Shown: piece by piece, positions 42,963 through 55,645 of the stretch | How the letters are laid out: each line of letters opens with the position of its first letter | How positions within the stretch are numbered: position 1 is the stretch's first letter | Source of the DNA: Agromyces italicus DSM 16388 | GTDB lineage: Bacteria > Actinomycetota > Actinomycetes > Actinomycetales > Microbacteriaceae | Direction: 5' to 3' | DNA length: 64,000 nucleotides | NCBI RefSeq assembly: GCF_000421545.1 | Contig: NZ_ATXF01000010.1 | Span: 124,001-188,000, forward strand | Made by a program: the position numbers and the translations under genes | Notes under the pieces: model-generated | Databases searched by the model: none | What the model was told of the DNA's origin: nothing | What the model saw: the letters and a program-made list of their open reading frames with translations, nothing else

Positions 42963-43353
42963 GTGCAGCGGGCCCGAACAGCGAGCGGATGCCGCGTGCG
43001 AGACGCCTGCGCACGACCCGGCGGCGCGGGGCCAGGTGCCGAGCGCTCGGCGCAGGGCGGAGCGGCACGGCTGCCACGACCCCGGCAGTGGGCGGGACCG
43101 ACGGCGCGTCGTTCGCGTCGAGGTCGCCGCTCACGTGGAGCGACCGGCGACTGGGCGTGCAGACCACGCCGAGATAGCCGCCGCGCGCGAAGTCCATCAC
43201 GTCCTGCGCGTGACGCATGGCCTGGGCCGACTCGGCCACGCTGCCACGGCGTCGCAGGCGCTGCTCGAGACCCGCGGTGTCGGCGGTTGCGACGCTCACG
43301 ACGACGAAGATCGCGATGAACGCGATTCCAGCGATCATGTCGATGGCCGGCAT
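42901..43353 (-). CDS. Small membrane-anchored protein of unknown function
   Basis: 150 residues. One N-terminal helix (MIAGIAFIAIFVVVSVATAD) precedes a charged Arg-rich cytosolic part with helical AQAMRHAQDVMDFAR. No family was recognised. ATG 43353 has a strong GGGGAGG ribosome-binding site and a TACACT -10 at 43413-43418. The 3' end runs 62 nt into the convergent CPBP gene, so the true C-terminus may be shorter if the stop was displaced by mutation. Confidence 0.55.
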   Translation of the reverse strand: MPAIDMIAGIAFIAIFVVVSVATADTAGLEQRLRRRGSVAESAQAMRHAQDVMDFARGGYLGVVCTPSRRSLHVSGDLDANDAPSVPPTAGVVAAVPLRPAPSARHLAPRRRVVRRRLARGIRSLFGPAALTAPEERRASATMRPPGDSR

Positions 43354-43543
43354 GCGGCACCTCCCCGTGCCTCCGTCCCGGGTCGCCACGGAAGAAATCC
43401 CGAGAGAATCTCAGTGTACTCCCGGGGGTGCGGCACGTGACCACCCTGATCCGCCGGTCTTCGCTGCTCGGCAGCATGGAGGGACCCTCGCTCGGAGGGG
43501 AACGCCCGGCTTCTCGCCGGAGACCGAGAGACGGAACCGAACC

Positions 43544-43741
43544 ATGCACCTCGCCGCAGCCCTCGCCGCCGGCCGCCTCGCCGCCCGCGCCGCCGACCGC
43601 CGCTTCCGGGCGCCCGAGCTCGAGACAGAGATCCGCGAGGCGCACGAGCGCGTCATCGCGCGGCGCGTCGCTCCGGTCGCCGCACCGTCGCGCCGCGACT
43701 ACCCGGAGCGGGGGCGGCACGCCGCCCCGCGCCCCGCGTGA
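43544..43741 (+). CDS. Possible small protein
   Basis: 65 codons from ATG 43544: an Ala/Arg-rich helix (MHLAAALAAGRLAARAADRR) and a charged stretch (PELETEIREAHERVIARR). No family was recognised and the ribosome-binding site (GAGACGGA) is weak. It could be a real basic small protein or a chance ORF. Confidence 0.35.
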   Translation: MHLAAALAAGRLAARAADRRFRAPELETEIREAHERVIARRVAPVAAPSRRDYPERGRHAAPRPA

Positions 43742-43760
43742 TCCACCCCCGCCGCGAGAC

Positions 43761-43849
43761 GTTTCTCAGGAACCGGAGCCCGAAACAGCACCCAACTCAG
43801 GAGTAACGGGCCGATTTCGACCGCACCGGCCCGAAATCTCCTGAGAAAC
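43761..43849. repeat. GTTTCTCAGGA palindromic element, copy 2
   Basis: GTTTCTCAGGA (43761-43771) faces TCCTGAGAAAC (43839-43849), with an internal CTCAGGAG at 43796-43803 and a GATTTCG/CGAAATC stem inside. The same family as the 134-bp element at 17486-17619, again between converging genes (small ORF and gcvP). Confidence 0.7.
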
Positions 43850-43864
43850 AATTGCTGCGTCGGA

Positions 43865-46753
<2,889 letters not shown>

Positions 46754-46765
46754 CGGGTCGGGTCC

Positions 46766-47137
46766 TTACTCGCCGGTGAGCGCGGTGTACTCGTCGCGCG
46801 TGAGCAGCTTCGGCAGGCTCGAAGTCGACACCTTCAGCAGCCAGCCCTCGCCGAAGGGGTCGCTGTTCACGAGCTCGGGGGCGTCGACGACGGCCTGGTT
46901 CGCCTCGACCACCTCGCCGTTGACGGGGGCGAAGAGCTCGCCGACCGACTTCGTCGACTCGATCTCGCCGACGACGGTGCCCTCGGTGATGGTGGTGCCC
47001 GCTGCGGGCAGGTCGACGTAGACGACGTCGCCGAGCTTCTCGGCGGCGTAGTCGGTGATGCCGATCGTGGCGACGTCGCCGTCGATCGCGATCCACTCGT
47101 GCTCTTCGGTGTAGTGCAGTGCGGTGAGGTCGGTCAT
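46766..47137 (-). CDS. gcvH: Glycine cleavage system H protein
   Basis: 123 residues. The lipoyl domain has the modified Lys in [14 protein letters not shown] (about residue 62) and [20 protein letters not shown] upstream. It shuttles the aminomethyl intermediate between GcvP, GcvT and lipoamide dehydrogenase. ATG 47137 has AAGGAG seven bases upstream; the frame is open upstream only as a shadow of gcvT. Confidence 0.95.
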   Translation of the reverse strand: MTDLTALHYTEEHEWIAIDGDVATIGITDYAAEKLGDVVYVDLPAAGTTITEGTVVGEIESTKSVGELFAPVNGEVVEANQAVVDAPELVNSDPFGEGWLLKVSTSSLPKLLTRDEYTALTGE

Positions 47138-47207
47138 GGGGTGCTCCTTGTGGTGTGGATGACTCGGGGCTCGCGCCGGCGACCGTCGCGGCCGCACGGC
47201 GCCGGGA

Positions 47208-48383
<1,176 letters not shown>

Positions 48384-48456
48384 GAGTTCTCCTTGACTGG
48401 CCTGCTGCGGGTGCAGTGCGCGGTCGCGATTCGTGCGGCGGATGCCGCATGAGAAC

Positions 48457-48656
48457 TCCCCCTCTGTCATGAGCCTGAGAGTTTCACGCGTTGACGCGCT
48501 TTCACCGTGGGCGGCCCCGCGGAGACAGGGTCTCGTGCGGAGCACTTTTCAGAGTGGCCTCGTCGTCGCGGTGTGAGACCTGAGAGATTGGCAGGGAGGC
48601 TTGCTCCTTCGGTGCCGGCGCTGCTCGTGCGAACAGTGCTGCCGGCTCTCCCGCGA
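48457..48656 (-). ncRNA. Tandem glycine riboswitch (gcvT-type)
   Basis: On the minus strand two aptamer copies can be recognised. Aptamer 1 (about 48656-48545) has CGGGAGAGCC, GCACCGAAGGAGCAA, AATCTCTCAGG and ACTCTGAAAAGTG. Aptamer 2 (about 48535-48457) has CCTGTCTCCGCGGGG, GTGAAAGCGCGTC, AACTCTCAGGC and ATGACAGAGGGGGA. This is the classical two-aptamer glycine sensor that turns on gcv genes when glycine is plentiful. The 73 nt between it and GTG 48383 hold the expression platform; no strong terminator is evident there, so translational control is possible. Confidence 0.88.
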
Positions 48657-48689
48657 CGCGTCGATGGCCCGGTATGAGGTTGTACCGTG

Positions 48690-48695
48690 ATCCTA
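48690..48695 (-). promoter_or_regulatory. -10 box of gcv operon
   Basis: TAGGAT on the minus strand, about 34 bp upstream of the first riboswitch helix, giving a plausible start near 48683. Confidence 0.5.
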
Positions 48696-48816
48696 GCAGC
48701 GGCGCGACGCCAAGCGCGGCGGGCTTCGGCACCCCCAGATCGCGGTATGCCGGGCGCTGACGTCGGGCGGTACGCTCGTCGCGTCGGCACGGTCGAGCCA
48801 AGGCGGGTGGAAGCTG

Positions 48817-51800
48817 ATGTCGCAACAACAGCAGAAGGCGAGTACGGGGCCGCACGAACCGTCGCCCGACGGCCCGCCCGACCGCCCCGAGTGGCCGGGC
48901 ATCCAGGCGCGCACCTGGCAGCGGATCGGCGAGGGACTGTCGCTCGCGTCGATCGTCCTGCTCATCGCCGTCGCCCTGGCCGAACTCGACCGGCTCATCG
49001 CGAGCGTGCCGGACGCCGCAGGTCAGAGCCACTCGCTGAACCTCGCGCTGAGCCCGTTTTCGCTCCTGCAACGAACGAGCTGGAGCGCCTGGGCGGAGAT
49101 GCCGTGGCATACGCAGATCGGACAGTGGATCATCCTCTCGGCGGCACTCGACGCAGTCATGGTGGTGGCGTACGCGATCCTCCTGCACCGTCTGATCCTG
49201 ACCGCGCCGCGTTCGGCGCAGGCCGTGCCGGCGATCGCCTTCGCCACGATTCTCGCGAGCGAATGCCTCGAGGCCGCCCTGCAGATCGGCGCCGGCGCCG
49301 CAGTGGCGACCGGCATGACGGACGTCGCCCACTCCGTCGGTCGTCTCATCGCCTTCGTCACGCTCGCGAAGGTGCTCGGCTTCATCGTGCTCGCGGTCGC
49401 CGTGATGCGGATCCCCGAGTACCGCTCGTGGATCGGCGGCCGGCTGCGCCGCCTCGGCCGAGCGATCTGGGTGCACCGGCTCGCCGCGCTCGTGATCCTC
49501 GCCCTCTTCGTGCTGGCGTGCATCCCGGCGGCCGATCTCCTCGACCAGCTCCCCGACGTGGAGCGACAGTGGGCCGATGGCCGGCTCGGCGGCTGGCATG
49601 CGGCCTTCGGCATCACCGCCCTGCTCGTCACGGGCCTCCTCACCTTCGCACTCAACCGTCGACGCACCCGGTACATGATCGAGACCCGCGTTCACGGCTG
49701 GGTCGGGCGCCCCTCGCCGTCATGGCTCCACGCGGCGGGTCCGTGGCTCATCGCGCCGGCGGCCCAGCTCCTGCTCGCCGTCATCACCCTCCTCATCGCC
49801 GCGCTCAACGGCTCGGCAGCGGCAATCCACCTTCCGACGTTCCTCGCGATCCTCGGGGTCGAGCTCGCCGTCGCCGTGCTCGCGGCCGTCACCTGGCCTT
49901 GGTCGCGCAGGCATCCCGAATCGCCGCGCACCGCCGACGTCGAACGCGCCGCCGACAGCTGGATCGTCGGCGACTCGCTCGCAGCGATCGTGCTCGTGGT
50001 CGGCGCGATCGGCGTCGTGCGCTCCTTCCTCGTGCCGATAGTGCTGGGCGGCTCCGACGCGGGAATCCTCGGCTGGGTACTCGTCCCGTTCTCGGTCGTC
50101 GTTGTCGTCCTGGCTCCATGGGCGACGCTCACTACTGCGAACGTGCTCACGTCGGGCGCCCGCCTGGCCCGGCGCTCGCGACTCGACCCGACCGACGCCC
50201 GGCATCCCGACGGCGTGCACGTCTCGAAATCGGGCTGGGTCGAGTGGCTGGCCTTCGTCGCCGGCGCGGCGGTGCTGCTCGGCGGCCTGCTCTTCCCCGC
50301 GCAGATCGGGGCGACCTTCGGCGCGGTCGCGGTCATGCTCGTCTCGCTCGGCGCCTGGGTGGCGGTGTTCGGTGCATTCACGCTCATCGTGCAGGCCCGC
50401 GAACTCATCGCACCGTTCCGATGGATGAACATGCGGGCGGCGCCCATCATCACGCTCGGCCTCATCGTCCCGCTCGTGATCAATGTCGCACTCGCGGCGA
50501 TGCCATGGAAAGGGGCCTCCGACACGGCGCTGCACGAGGTGCACGTGTCGAACACCGAGCCGGCGGCGAACCCCGTCGAGCCTGATGCGTTGCGCGATCG
50601 CCTCGAGGCGCTCCGTGCCGACACCGAGTGCGCGGTCCCCCTCGAGGTCGGCGACGACGGTGAACCCGACGAGAGCGGCCCGTCTGCCCGGCCGGTCTTC
50701 CTCATCGCCTCGGAGGGCGGCGGCATCCGCGCCGCCTACTGGACGGCCTCGGTGCTCGGAGCGCTCGACGGCTGTGCCGCCCGCTCCGGACTTATCGCGA
50801 GCGGAATCAGCGGGGGCTCGGTCGGTCTCGCCCTCGCGAGCGCGATCGACGACCGCGCGCAGCGCGACCCCGAAGCGATCGTCTCCGAGGCCCGCAACCT
50901 CTCGGGGCCCGAATCGGTGTCGTCGGCCGCGCTCGGGCTCGTCGTCGGCGATGCCGTCGCGGGCGGCTGGGGCGTGCACGTGCCCTCGTACCTCGACCCC
51001 GAACTCGGCGACGACGAGGGTTGGCGATGGCGCGACCGTGCGGCCTTGATCGAGTCGTGGTGGGAGAACGGCACTTCGCTCGGCGAACCGTTCACGAACG
51101 AGATCGACCCCCTCACGGGCGCGCTGCTCATGAACTCGGCCGACGTCGTCACGAAGTGCCGGCTGCTCGTACAGCAGGCGCCGATCATCGCCGACCGCAG
51201 CGACCCCGCGGCGCATGGCGAGGGGCGGATCGGCCCGTGCGACGGCACGGGCGGGCTTCCGTCGATGCTGCAGTTCGACGAACTGCCCGGCCTCGCCGAC
51301 GCGCAGGACGCATCCGACTGCCTCGCCGGCCTCGACTGGTCGACGGCGGCGATGCTCTCCGCCCGCTTCGCCGTGATCACCCCGACGGGCAGCCTGCCCG
51401 GGCAGTCACCCTGCGGCGATGTGGCCGGCGCACAGTTCGTCGACGGCGGCTACGTCGAACCCACCTCGCTCGCCACGATCGCCGACATCGCGCCTGCACT
51501 CATGGCCCGCTTCGCCGAGGTGAACGCCCGACCCGGCTCGAACGTGACGCTCGTCCCGGTGCTGCTCTACCTGCGGAACTCACAGGGGTACGACCTCGTC
51601 ACCGACATCGCCCGGGCCGAGGCCGAGCCGCTCGCCCCCATCACGGGCAACGCGGCGCGCGTGCGCCTCACCGGACAAGATGCGTGGATCCAGCGCATCG
51701 CGCTCTCCATGCCCGAGTCGTGCCCCGGCGAGCGGGCGACGGGCGACGCCGGACAGATGACGGGCGACCGGGAACTCTCAGCGTGCCGGACGGCGTTCGA

Positions 51801-52101
51801 CGCGGTCGTCGGCCCGGGCGGCACGGCCGAGGGCGGCGTGATCGTCGTCGCACCGGCGTCGGAGCCGGCGGTGGTGCCGCCACTCGGCTGGGCGCTCTCG
51901 GAGGCGAGTCAGGCTCGCTTCAGCGCGGCGCTGCACACCGCAGCGAACTGCCCCGGCCAAGGCGACCGGTCAACGCGCGCCGAGCGGGCGGCCGCGAGCC
52001 ACCACTACCCAGGACTCGACACCGTTCCCGCCCTGTTCGGCGAGGAGAAGACGACGGAGATCTGCGGGCGCATCGATGCCCAGCTCGAGGGAGCCGACTG
52101 A
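48817..52101 (+). CDS. Polytopic membrane protein fused to a patatin-like phospholipase domain
   Basis: 1,094 residues. The first 530 or so hold about 12-13 hydrophobic helices, with charged loops between. After a linker (about 530-620) comes a patatin fold: SEGGGIRAAYW (oxyanion Gly-Arg motif, about 628-638), GISGGS with nucleophile Ser at about 665, and VDGGYVEP with the catalytic Asp at about 876. All dyad residues are intact, so a lipid acyl hydrolase acting at the membrane is likely. The C-terminal 200 residues carry about six scattered Cys. ATG 48817 is preceded by a TACGCT box at 48771. It is divergent from the gcv riboswitch. The membrane half is not recognised as a known transporter. 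Confidence 0.78.
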   Translation: MSQQQQKASTGPHEPSPDGPPDRPEWPGIQARTWQRIGEGLSLASIVLLIAVALAELDRLIASVPDAAGQSHSLNLALSPFSLLQRTSWSAWAEMPWHTQIGQWIILSAALDAVMVVAYAILLHRLILTAPRSAQAVPAIAFATILASECLEAALQIGAGAAVATGMTDVAHSVGRLIAFVTLAKVLGFIVLAVAVMRIPEYRSWIGGRLRRLGRAIWVHRLAALVILALFVLACIPAADLLDQLPDVERQWADGRLGGWHAAFGITALLVTGLLTFALNRRRTRYMIETRVHGWVGRPSPSWLHAAGPWLIAPAAQLLLAVITLLIAALNGSAAAIHLPTFLAILGVELAVAVLAAVTWPWSRRHPESPRTADVERAADSWIVGDSLAAIVLVVGAIGVVRSFLVPIVLGGSDAGILGWVLVPFSVVVVVLAPWATLTTANVLTSGARLARRSRLDPTDARHPDGVHVSKSGWVEWLAFVAGAAVLLGGLLFPAQIGATFGAVAVMLVSLGAWVAVFGAFTLIVQARELIAPFRWMNMRAAPIITLGLIVPLVINVALAAMPWKGASDTALHEVHVSNTEPAANPVEPDALRDRLEALRADTECAVPLEVGDDGEPDESGPSARPVFLIASEGGGIRAAYWTASVLGALDGCAARSGLIASGISGGSVGLALASAIDDRAQRDPEAIVSEARNLSGPESVSSAALGLVVGDAVAGGWGVHVPSYLDPELGDDEGWRWRDRAALIESWWENGTSLGEPFTNEIDPLTGALLMNSADVVTKCRLLVQQAPIIADRSDPAAHGEGRIGPCDGTGGLPSMLQFDELPGLADAQDASDCLAGLDWSTAAMLSARFAVITPTGSLPGQSPCGDVAGAQFVDGGYVEPTSLATIADIAPALMARFAEVNARPGSNVTLVPVLLYLRNSQGYDLVTDIARAEAEPLAPITGNAARVRLTGQDAWIQRIALSMPESCPGERATGDAGQMTGDRELSACRTAFDAVVGPGGTAEGGVIVVAPASEPAVVPPLGWALSEASQARFSAALHTAANCPGQGDRSTRAERAAASHHYPGLDTVPALFGEEKTTEICGRIDAQLEGAD

Positions 52102-52146
52102 GCCGGACCGAGAACCCGCCCGTTCGACGGCCGCACGGCCCTCAGA

Positions 52147-54153
52147 TCACTCCGGCCGGTTGCCGTGCGCGTCGTGCTCGAAGGGCGTCTCGACGCCGCG
52201 GTAGGCGAGGCTCATCATCATGCCCGCCGCGGCGTGCTCGAGGTCGTGGCAGTGGTCCATCCAGATACCGGGATTGTCTGCGACGAGCAGCACCTCCCAC
52301 ACCTCGCCGGGGCGCACGTCGACGGTGTCGAGCCAGAGCGGTGCCCCGCGTGCGGGCTCGCCGTCGCGTGAGAGCACGAGCACGTGGTGGCCGTGCACGT
52401 GCATGGGGTGCACCTCGAACCCGCGGTTCGCGATCGTCAGCCGCACGACGTCGCCCTCGTCGACCTCGACCGGCTCGATGTGGGGGAACACGCGACCGTT
52501 CACGGTGTACGCGTAATTCGGGGCGCCGCCGACGAAGCGCGGCATGCGGTCGAGCACGAGCTCGGCGGTGGCGGTGACCTCGCCGAACTCGGCGGGCACC
52601 TCGCCCGGCGGCGTCTCGGGCGGTGTGCCGTAGTCGAGCAGGTCGAGCTCGGGCAGTTCGGCAGGGGCGGGCTCGGATGCCTCGGGGCCGGCGTCGGCGC
52701 TGTCGCCGGTCGCTCCATCGCCCGGCGGCCGGAACACGAGTGCAGAGCCGTCGGTCGCATCGACGACGAACCGGACCTCGCCGTCGGGCATCTCGAACAC
52801 GAGGTCTGCGCGGGCCCCGGCGCCGAGCGCGACCGCCTCCCCCGTCAGCTCCCGGCCGCCGTCGAGGTCGCGGCCGTCGACGGCGACGACGCGGAACGGC
52901 GCCCCGGCGACCGCGGCGCGCAGCGGCGTGCGGTCGGTGTTCGCGACGCGGAGCCGCACGGCGGTGCCGGGTTCGGCCTCGTGCAGCTGCTCGCCGTCGT
53001 CCCCGCCGAGGAGCACGGCGCCGCCGATCGTGTGCACGGGCACCGCGAGGTCGAGCGCCTCGGCGACGCCGCCCGCGGGTTCGACGACGAGCATGCCGTA
53101 GAGGCCGCGCCGCACGCCCTCTGAGGAGACCTGGTGGGTGTGGTACCAGTAGCTGCCCGGGGTGTCGGCGACGAAGCGCGAGACGAACTCGCCGCCCGGC
53201 ATGACCGCGTCCTGCGTCACGCCCGCCACCCCGTCCTCGCCGTTCGGCACGTCGACGCCGTGCCAGTGCAGCGTGACGCCGTCGTCGATGTCGCGATTTC
53301 GCAACGTCGCCTCGACGAGCTCGCCCTCGGTCACCCTGATCTCGGGGCCAGGCAGGCGATCGCCGAACGACCAGGCCTCGATCTCGGTGCCGCTCGAGAG
53401 GGTGAGCTCGCGATGCGCGGCGACGAGCTCGATGCGCCGCACCGGGGCGTCGAGACCTTCAGGGGTCCGAAGTTCGTCGACCGAGACCGCAGCGGATGCC
53501 TCGGCGCCGGCGCCGCTCGCGGGGAGTGCGCCCGCGTTCGCGCCCGGCGCGCCGCCGGCGTGGGCGTGCGCGGCCGAGGCCTCGATCGAGGGCGGCGCGG
53601 TGTCGGCGAGCCACACCCAGCCGATCGAGCCGGCGAGCACGATCACGCCGATGCCGGCGAACCCGACGATCGCGCGGCGGCCGCGTCGGGCGAGCACCGC
53701 CCACGCGAGTCCGGTGCCGAGCACCACGAGCCCGGCGAGGACCGCCGTCGCGGCGGGCATCGGCGGGTAGCCGAGGATCCAGCACGCCGCCGCGCCGGCT
53801 GCGACGGCGAAGCCGCCGCCGAGCATGAGCACCCGCGGACCGGGCTCGGCGGGTTCGCGGCGCCAGCGCACGAGACCGACGACCGCGCAGCCGAGGCCGA
53901 CCGCGGCGAAGGGCGACGCGACGACGAGCTTCTCGCCGGCGAACCACCAGCCGCGACCGGCGAGGAGCACCGCGAGGACGGTCGAGACGAGCACCGCCGT
54001 CGCAGCCCCGGCGACGAGCCCGACGACGAGCCGGCGCTCGCGGACCGTCGGCGGACGGGCGGCCCCGACGGCGACGAACCCGGCGGCGAGCTGCGCACCG
54101 GAGGCCGCGAGGATGGCCGCGGCGTACACGGCGAGGAGGGCGGCGGTGGTCAT
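52147..54153 (-). CDS. Multicopper oxidase with N-terminal membrane domain
   Basis: 668 residues. The first 190 hold about six membrane helices. From about 225 there are cupredoxin domains facing outside, with all copper motifs present: LHWHGVDVP, YWYHTHQVS, HPMHVHGHHV and MDHCHDLEHAAAGMM (type 1 Cys-His with axial Met, trinuclear His residues). A Gly/Glu/Asp-rich insert lies near 490-540. It is probably an extracytoplasmic cuprous or metal oxidase; a laccase-type substrate cannot be excluded. In an operon with the DUF6220 gene 36 bp upstream. Confidence 0.87.
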   Translation of the reverse strand: MTTAALLAVYAAAILAASGAQLAAGFVAVGAARPPTVRERRLVVGLVAGAATAVLVSTVLAVLLAGRGWWFAGEKLVVASPFAAVGLGCAVVGLVRWRREPAEPGPRVLMLGGGFAVAAGAAACWILGYPPMPAATAVLAGLVVLGTGLAWAVLARRGRRAIVGFAGIGVIVLAGSIGWVWLADTAPPSIEASAAHAHAGGAPGANAGALPASGAGAEASAAVSVDELRTPEGLDAPVRRIELVAAHRELTLSSGTEIEAWSFGDRLPGPEIRVTEGELVEATLRNRDIDDGVTLHWHGVDVPNGEDGVAGVTQDAVMPGGEFVSRFVADTPGSYWYHTHQVSSEGVRRGLYGMLVVEPAGGVAEALDLAVPVHTIGGAVLLGGDDGEQLHEAEPGTAVRLRVANTDRTPLRAAVAGAPFRVVAVDGRDLDGGRELTGEAVALGAGARADLVFEMPDGEVRFVVDATDGSALVFRPPGDGATGDSADAGPEASEPAPAELPELDLLDYGTPPETPPGEVPAEFGEVTATAELVLDRMPRFVGGAPNYAYTVNGRVFPHIEPVEVDEGDVVRLTIANRGFEVHPMHVHGHHVLVLSRDGEPARGAPLWLDTVDVRPGEVWEVLLVADNPGIWMDHCHDLEHAAAGMMMSLAYRGVETPFEHDAHGNRPE

Positions 54154-54189
54154 CTCGCCCTCCTCACCGTGAGTGTGGTCGCGACGGAC

Positions 54190-54714
54190 TCAGCGGCTCG
54201 CCGCGGGGTCCGGGGCGGCTTCGACGGTCGGCTCGGTCTCCGCGTGCGAGGTGGGTGCCGAGGCATCCGCACCGTCGCCGATGGCGGGCTCACCAGGGCG
54301 ACCCTCGCGCACGAGCCTGCGCGCCCGGCCGACCAGCACGATCGCCGCGATGAGGATGATCGCGCCGTTGAGGCCGTGCAGCGACACCATGAGCGTCGCG
54401 CCGAGCGGCGGTGCGGTGTGGTCGTCGGGACCGAGGCCGAAGACGACGCCCGTGAGGATGAACAGCAGCGTCTGGACGACGAGCAGGATCAGCGGCAGTG
54501 CCGAGAGCCAGACGGTGCGCTTGCCGGCCTTCGCGAGGGCCGCGGTGATGATGAGCAGCAGCGCGAGGATCGGCAGCACGATGCGGCCGTTGGTGCCGTG
54601 GATCGCGAAGAGCTCGTCTTCGGGATCGGAGAAGACGCCCACCGCGGCAAGGTAGAGCTGCAGCATGACGCCGGCCGTGAAGAGGACGGTGACGGTGAGA
54701 TAGAGCTTGCGCAT
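54190..54714 (-). CDS. DUF6220 membrane protein
   Basis: 174 residues with four membrane helices (LYLTVTVLFTAGVMLQLYLA, GRIVLPILALLLIITAALA, WLSALPLILLVVQTLLFIL and LHGLNGAIILIAAIVLV), conserved HGTNG and HGLNG loops, then an acidic Ala/Pro-rich tail. It matches the DUF6220 family often paired with membrane multicopper oxidases; a role in electron transfer or heme/quinone binding by its paired His is a guess. ATG 54714 has GAGGCG six bases upstream; the frame is open above it without a ribosome-binding site. Confidence 0.75.
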   Translation of the reverse strand: MRKLYLTVTVLFTAGVMLQLYLAAVGVFSDPEDELFAIHGTNGRIVLPILALLLIITAALAKAGKRTVWLSALPLILLVVQTLLFILTGVVFGLGPDDHTAPPLGATLMVSLHGLNGAIILIAAIVLVGRARRLVREGRPGEPAIGDGADASAPTSHAETEPTVEAAPDPAASR

Positions 54715-54849
54715 TTCGACGCCTCGCTTCCAGGGCGATCGGGGTTCGGACACCTCATCGTGCGCGTCGGCCGTCCTGGGCGGCATCAGTGGCGGCACGG
54801 ATCCGCGGTCAGCGCCTCCCCCGAGTTCGCCTTCTGGTCATCTCGACTG

Positions 54850-54855
54850 TAAGCT
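54850..54855 (+). promoter_or_regulatory. -10 box of nrtR-nad operon
   Basis: TAAGCT, about 12 bp upstream of the operator palindrome, so the transcription start falls at or beside the operator. Confidence 0.5.
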
Positions 54856-54868
54856 GAGCATCGCCGCA

Positions 54869-54891
54869 CTTCGAGTCAACCTGACTCGAAG
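54869..54891. promoter_or_regulatory. NrtR operator candidate
   Basis: Perfect 10-3-10 palindrome: CTTCGAGTCA, ACC, TGACTCGAAG. It lies just downstream of the -10 box and 50 bp before the nrtR start codon, where a repressor would block transcription of the whole NAD operon. Confidence 0.7.
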
Positions 54892-54940
54892 CCGTTCAAC
54901 CCCCATCCATCACCATCGATCACCGACGGAAGGACGAGGA

Positions 54941-55645
54941 ATGCCGCACCAGCTCGACGCCCCGACCAGGCTCGCCGTCTCCACGGTGATCTTCGCGCTG
55001 CGCCCCGACGCCGCAGGCCGAGCCGTGCTCTGGACCCCGCTCGTGCGTCGCACCCGCGAGCCCCAGCGCGGCCTCTGGGCGCTGCCCGGCGGCTGGCTCC
55101 CGGTCAACGAGGAGCTCGAGGTCGCCGCCGCCCGCACACTGCGCGCGACGACCGGCCTCGCCCCCAAGTACCTCGAGCAGCTCTACACCTTCGGCGACGT
55201 CGACCGCTCCCCCGACGCCCGCGTCGTCTCGGTCGTCTACTGGGCGCTCGTGCAGAGCGATGAGGCCGCACGCGCCGTCGCCGGGCCGAACGTGCGCTGG
55301 GTTCCGGCCGACACGTTGCCCGAACTGGCCTTCGACCACCGTCGCATCGTCGAGTACGCGCTCTGGCGGCTCCGCACGAAGGTCGAGTACACCGAGATCG
55401 CGCACGCCTTCCTCGGCGAGCAGTTCACGCTCGCCGAGCTCCGGGAGATCTACGAGGCGGTGCTCCAGCGCAGCCTCGATCCGGCGAACTTCCGGCGCAC
55501 GATGATCGCGTCGGGCCGACTGCGCGAGACCGGCGAACTCCTCGCCGGCGCCGCGCACCGCCCACCGAAGCTCTACCGCTACGACCCCTCGGCACGAACG
55601 GCCGAGGCCCGAGAACCCTTCCAGAGCGAGAGGCCCGCCTCATGA
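54941..55645 (+). CDS. nrtR: NrtR-family NAD biosynthesis regulator (Nudix-related)
   Basis: 234 residues. An N-terminal Nudix fold has PQRGLWALPGGWLPVNEELE, but the catalytic REUXEE helix reads RTLRAT, so the hydrolase Glu residues are lost, as expected for the ADP-ribose-sensing regulator NrtR. A winged-helix C-terminal domain (YTEIAHAFLGEQFTLAELRE, then YEAVLQRSLDPANFRRT) binds DNA. It should repress the nad operon at the palindrome 54869-54891 and release on ADP-ribose. ATG 54941 has AGGACGAGGA in front. Its stop codon overlaps nadA by 4 nt. Confidence 0.9.
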   Translation: MPHQLDAPTRLAVSTVIFALRPDAAGRAVLWTPLVRRTREPQRGLWALPGGWLPVNEELEVAAARTLRATTGLAPKYLEQLYTFGDVDRSPDARVVSVVYWALVQSDEAARAVAGPNVRWVPADTLPELAFDHRRIVEYALWRLRTKVEYTEIAHAFLGEQFTLAELREIYEAVLQRSLDPANFRRTMIASGRLRETGELLAGAAHRPPKLYRYDPSARTAEAREPFQSERPAS

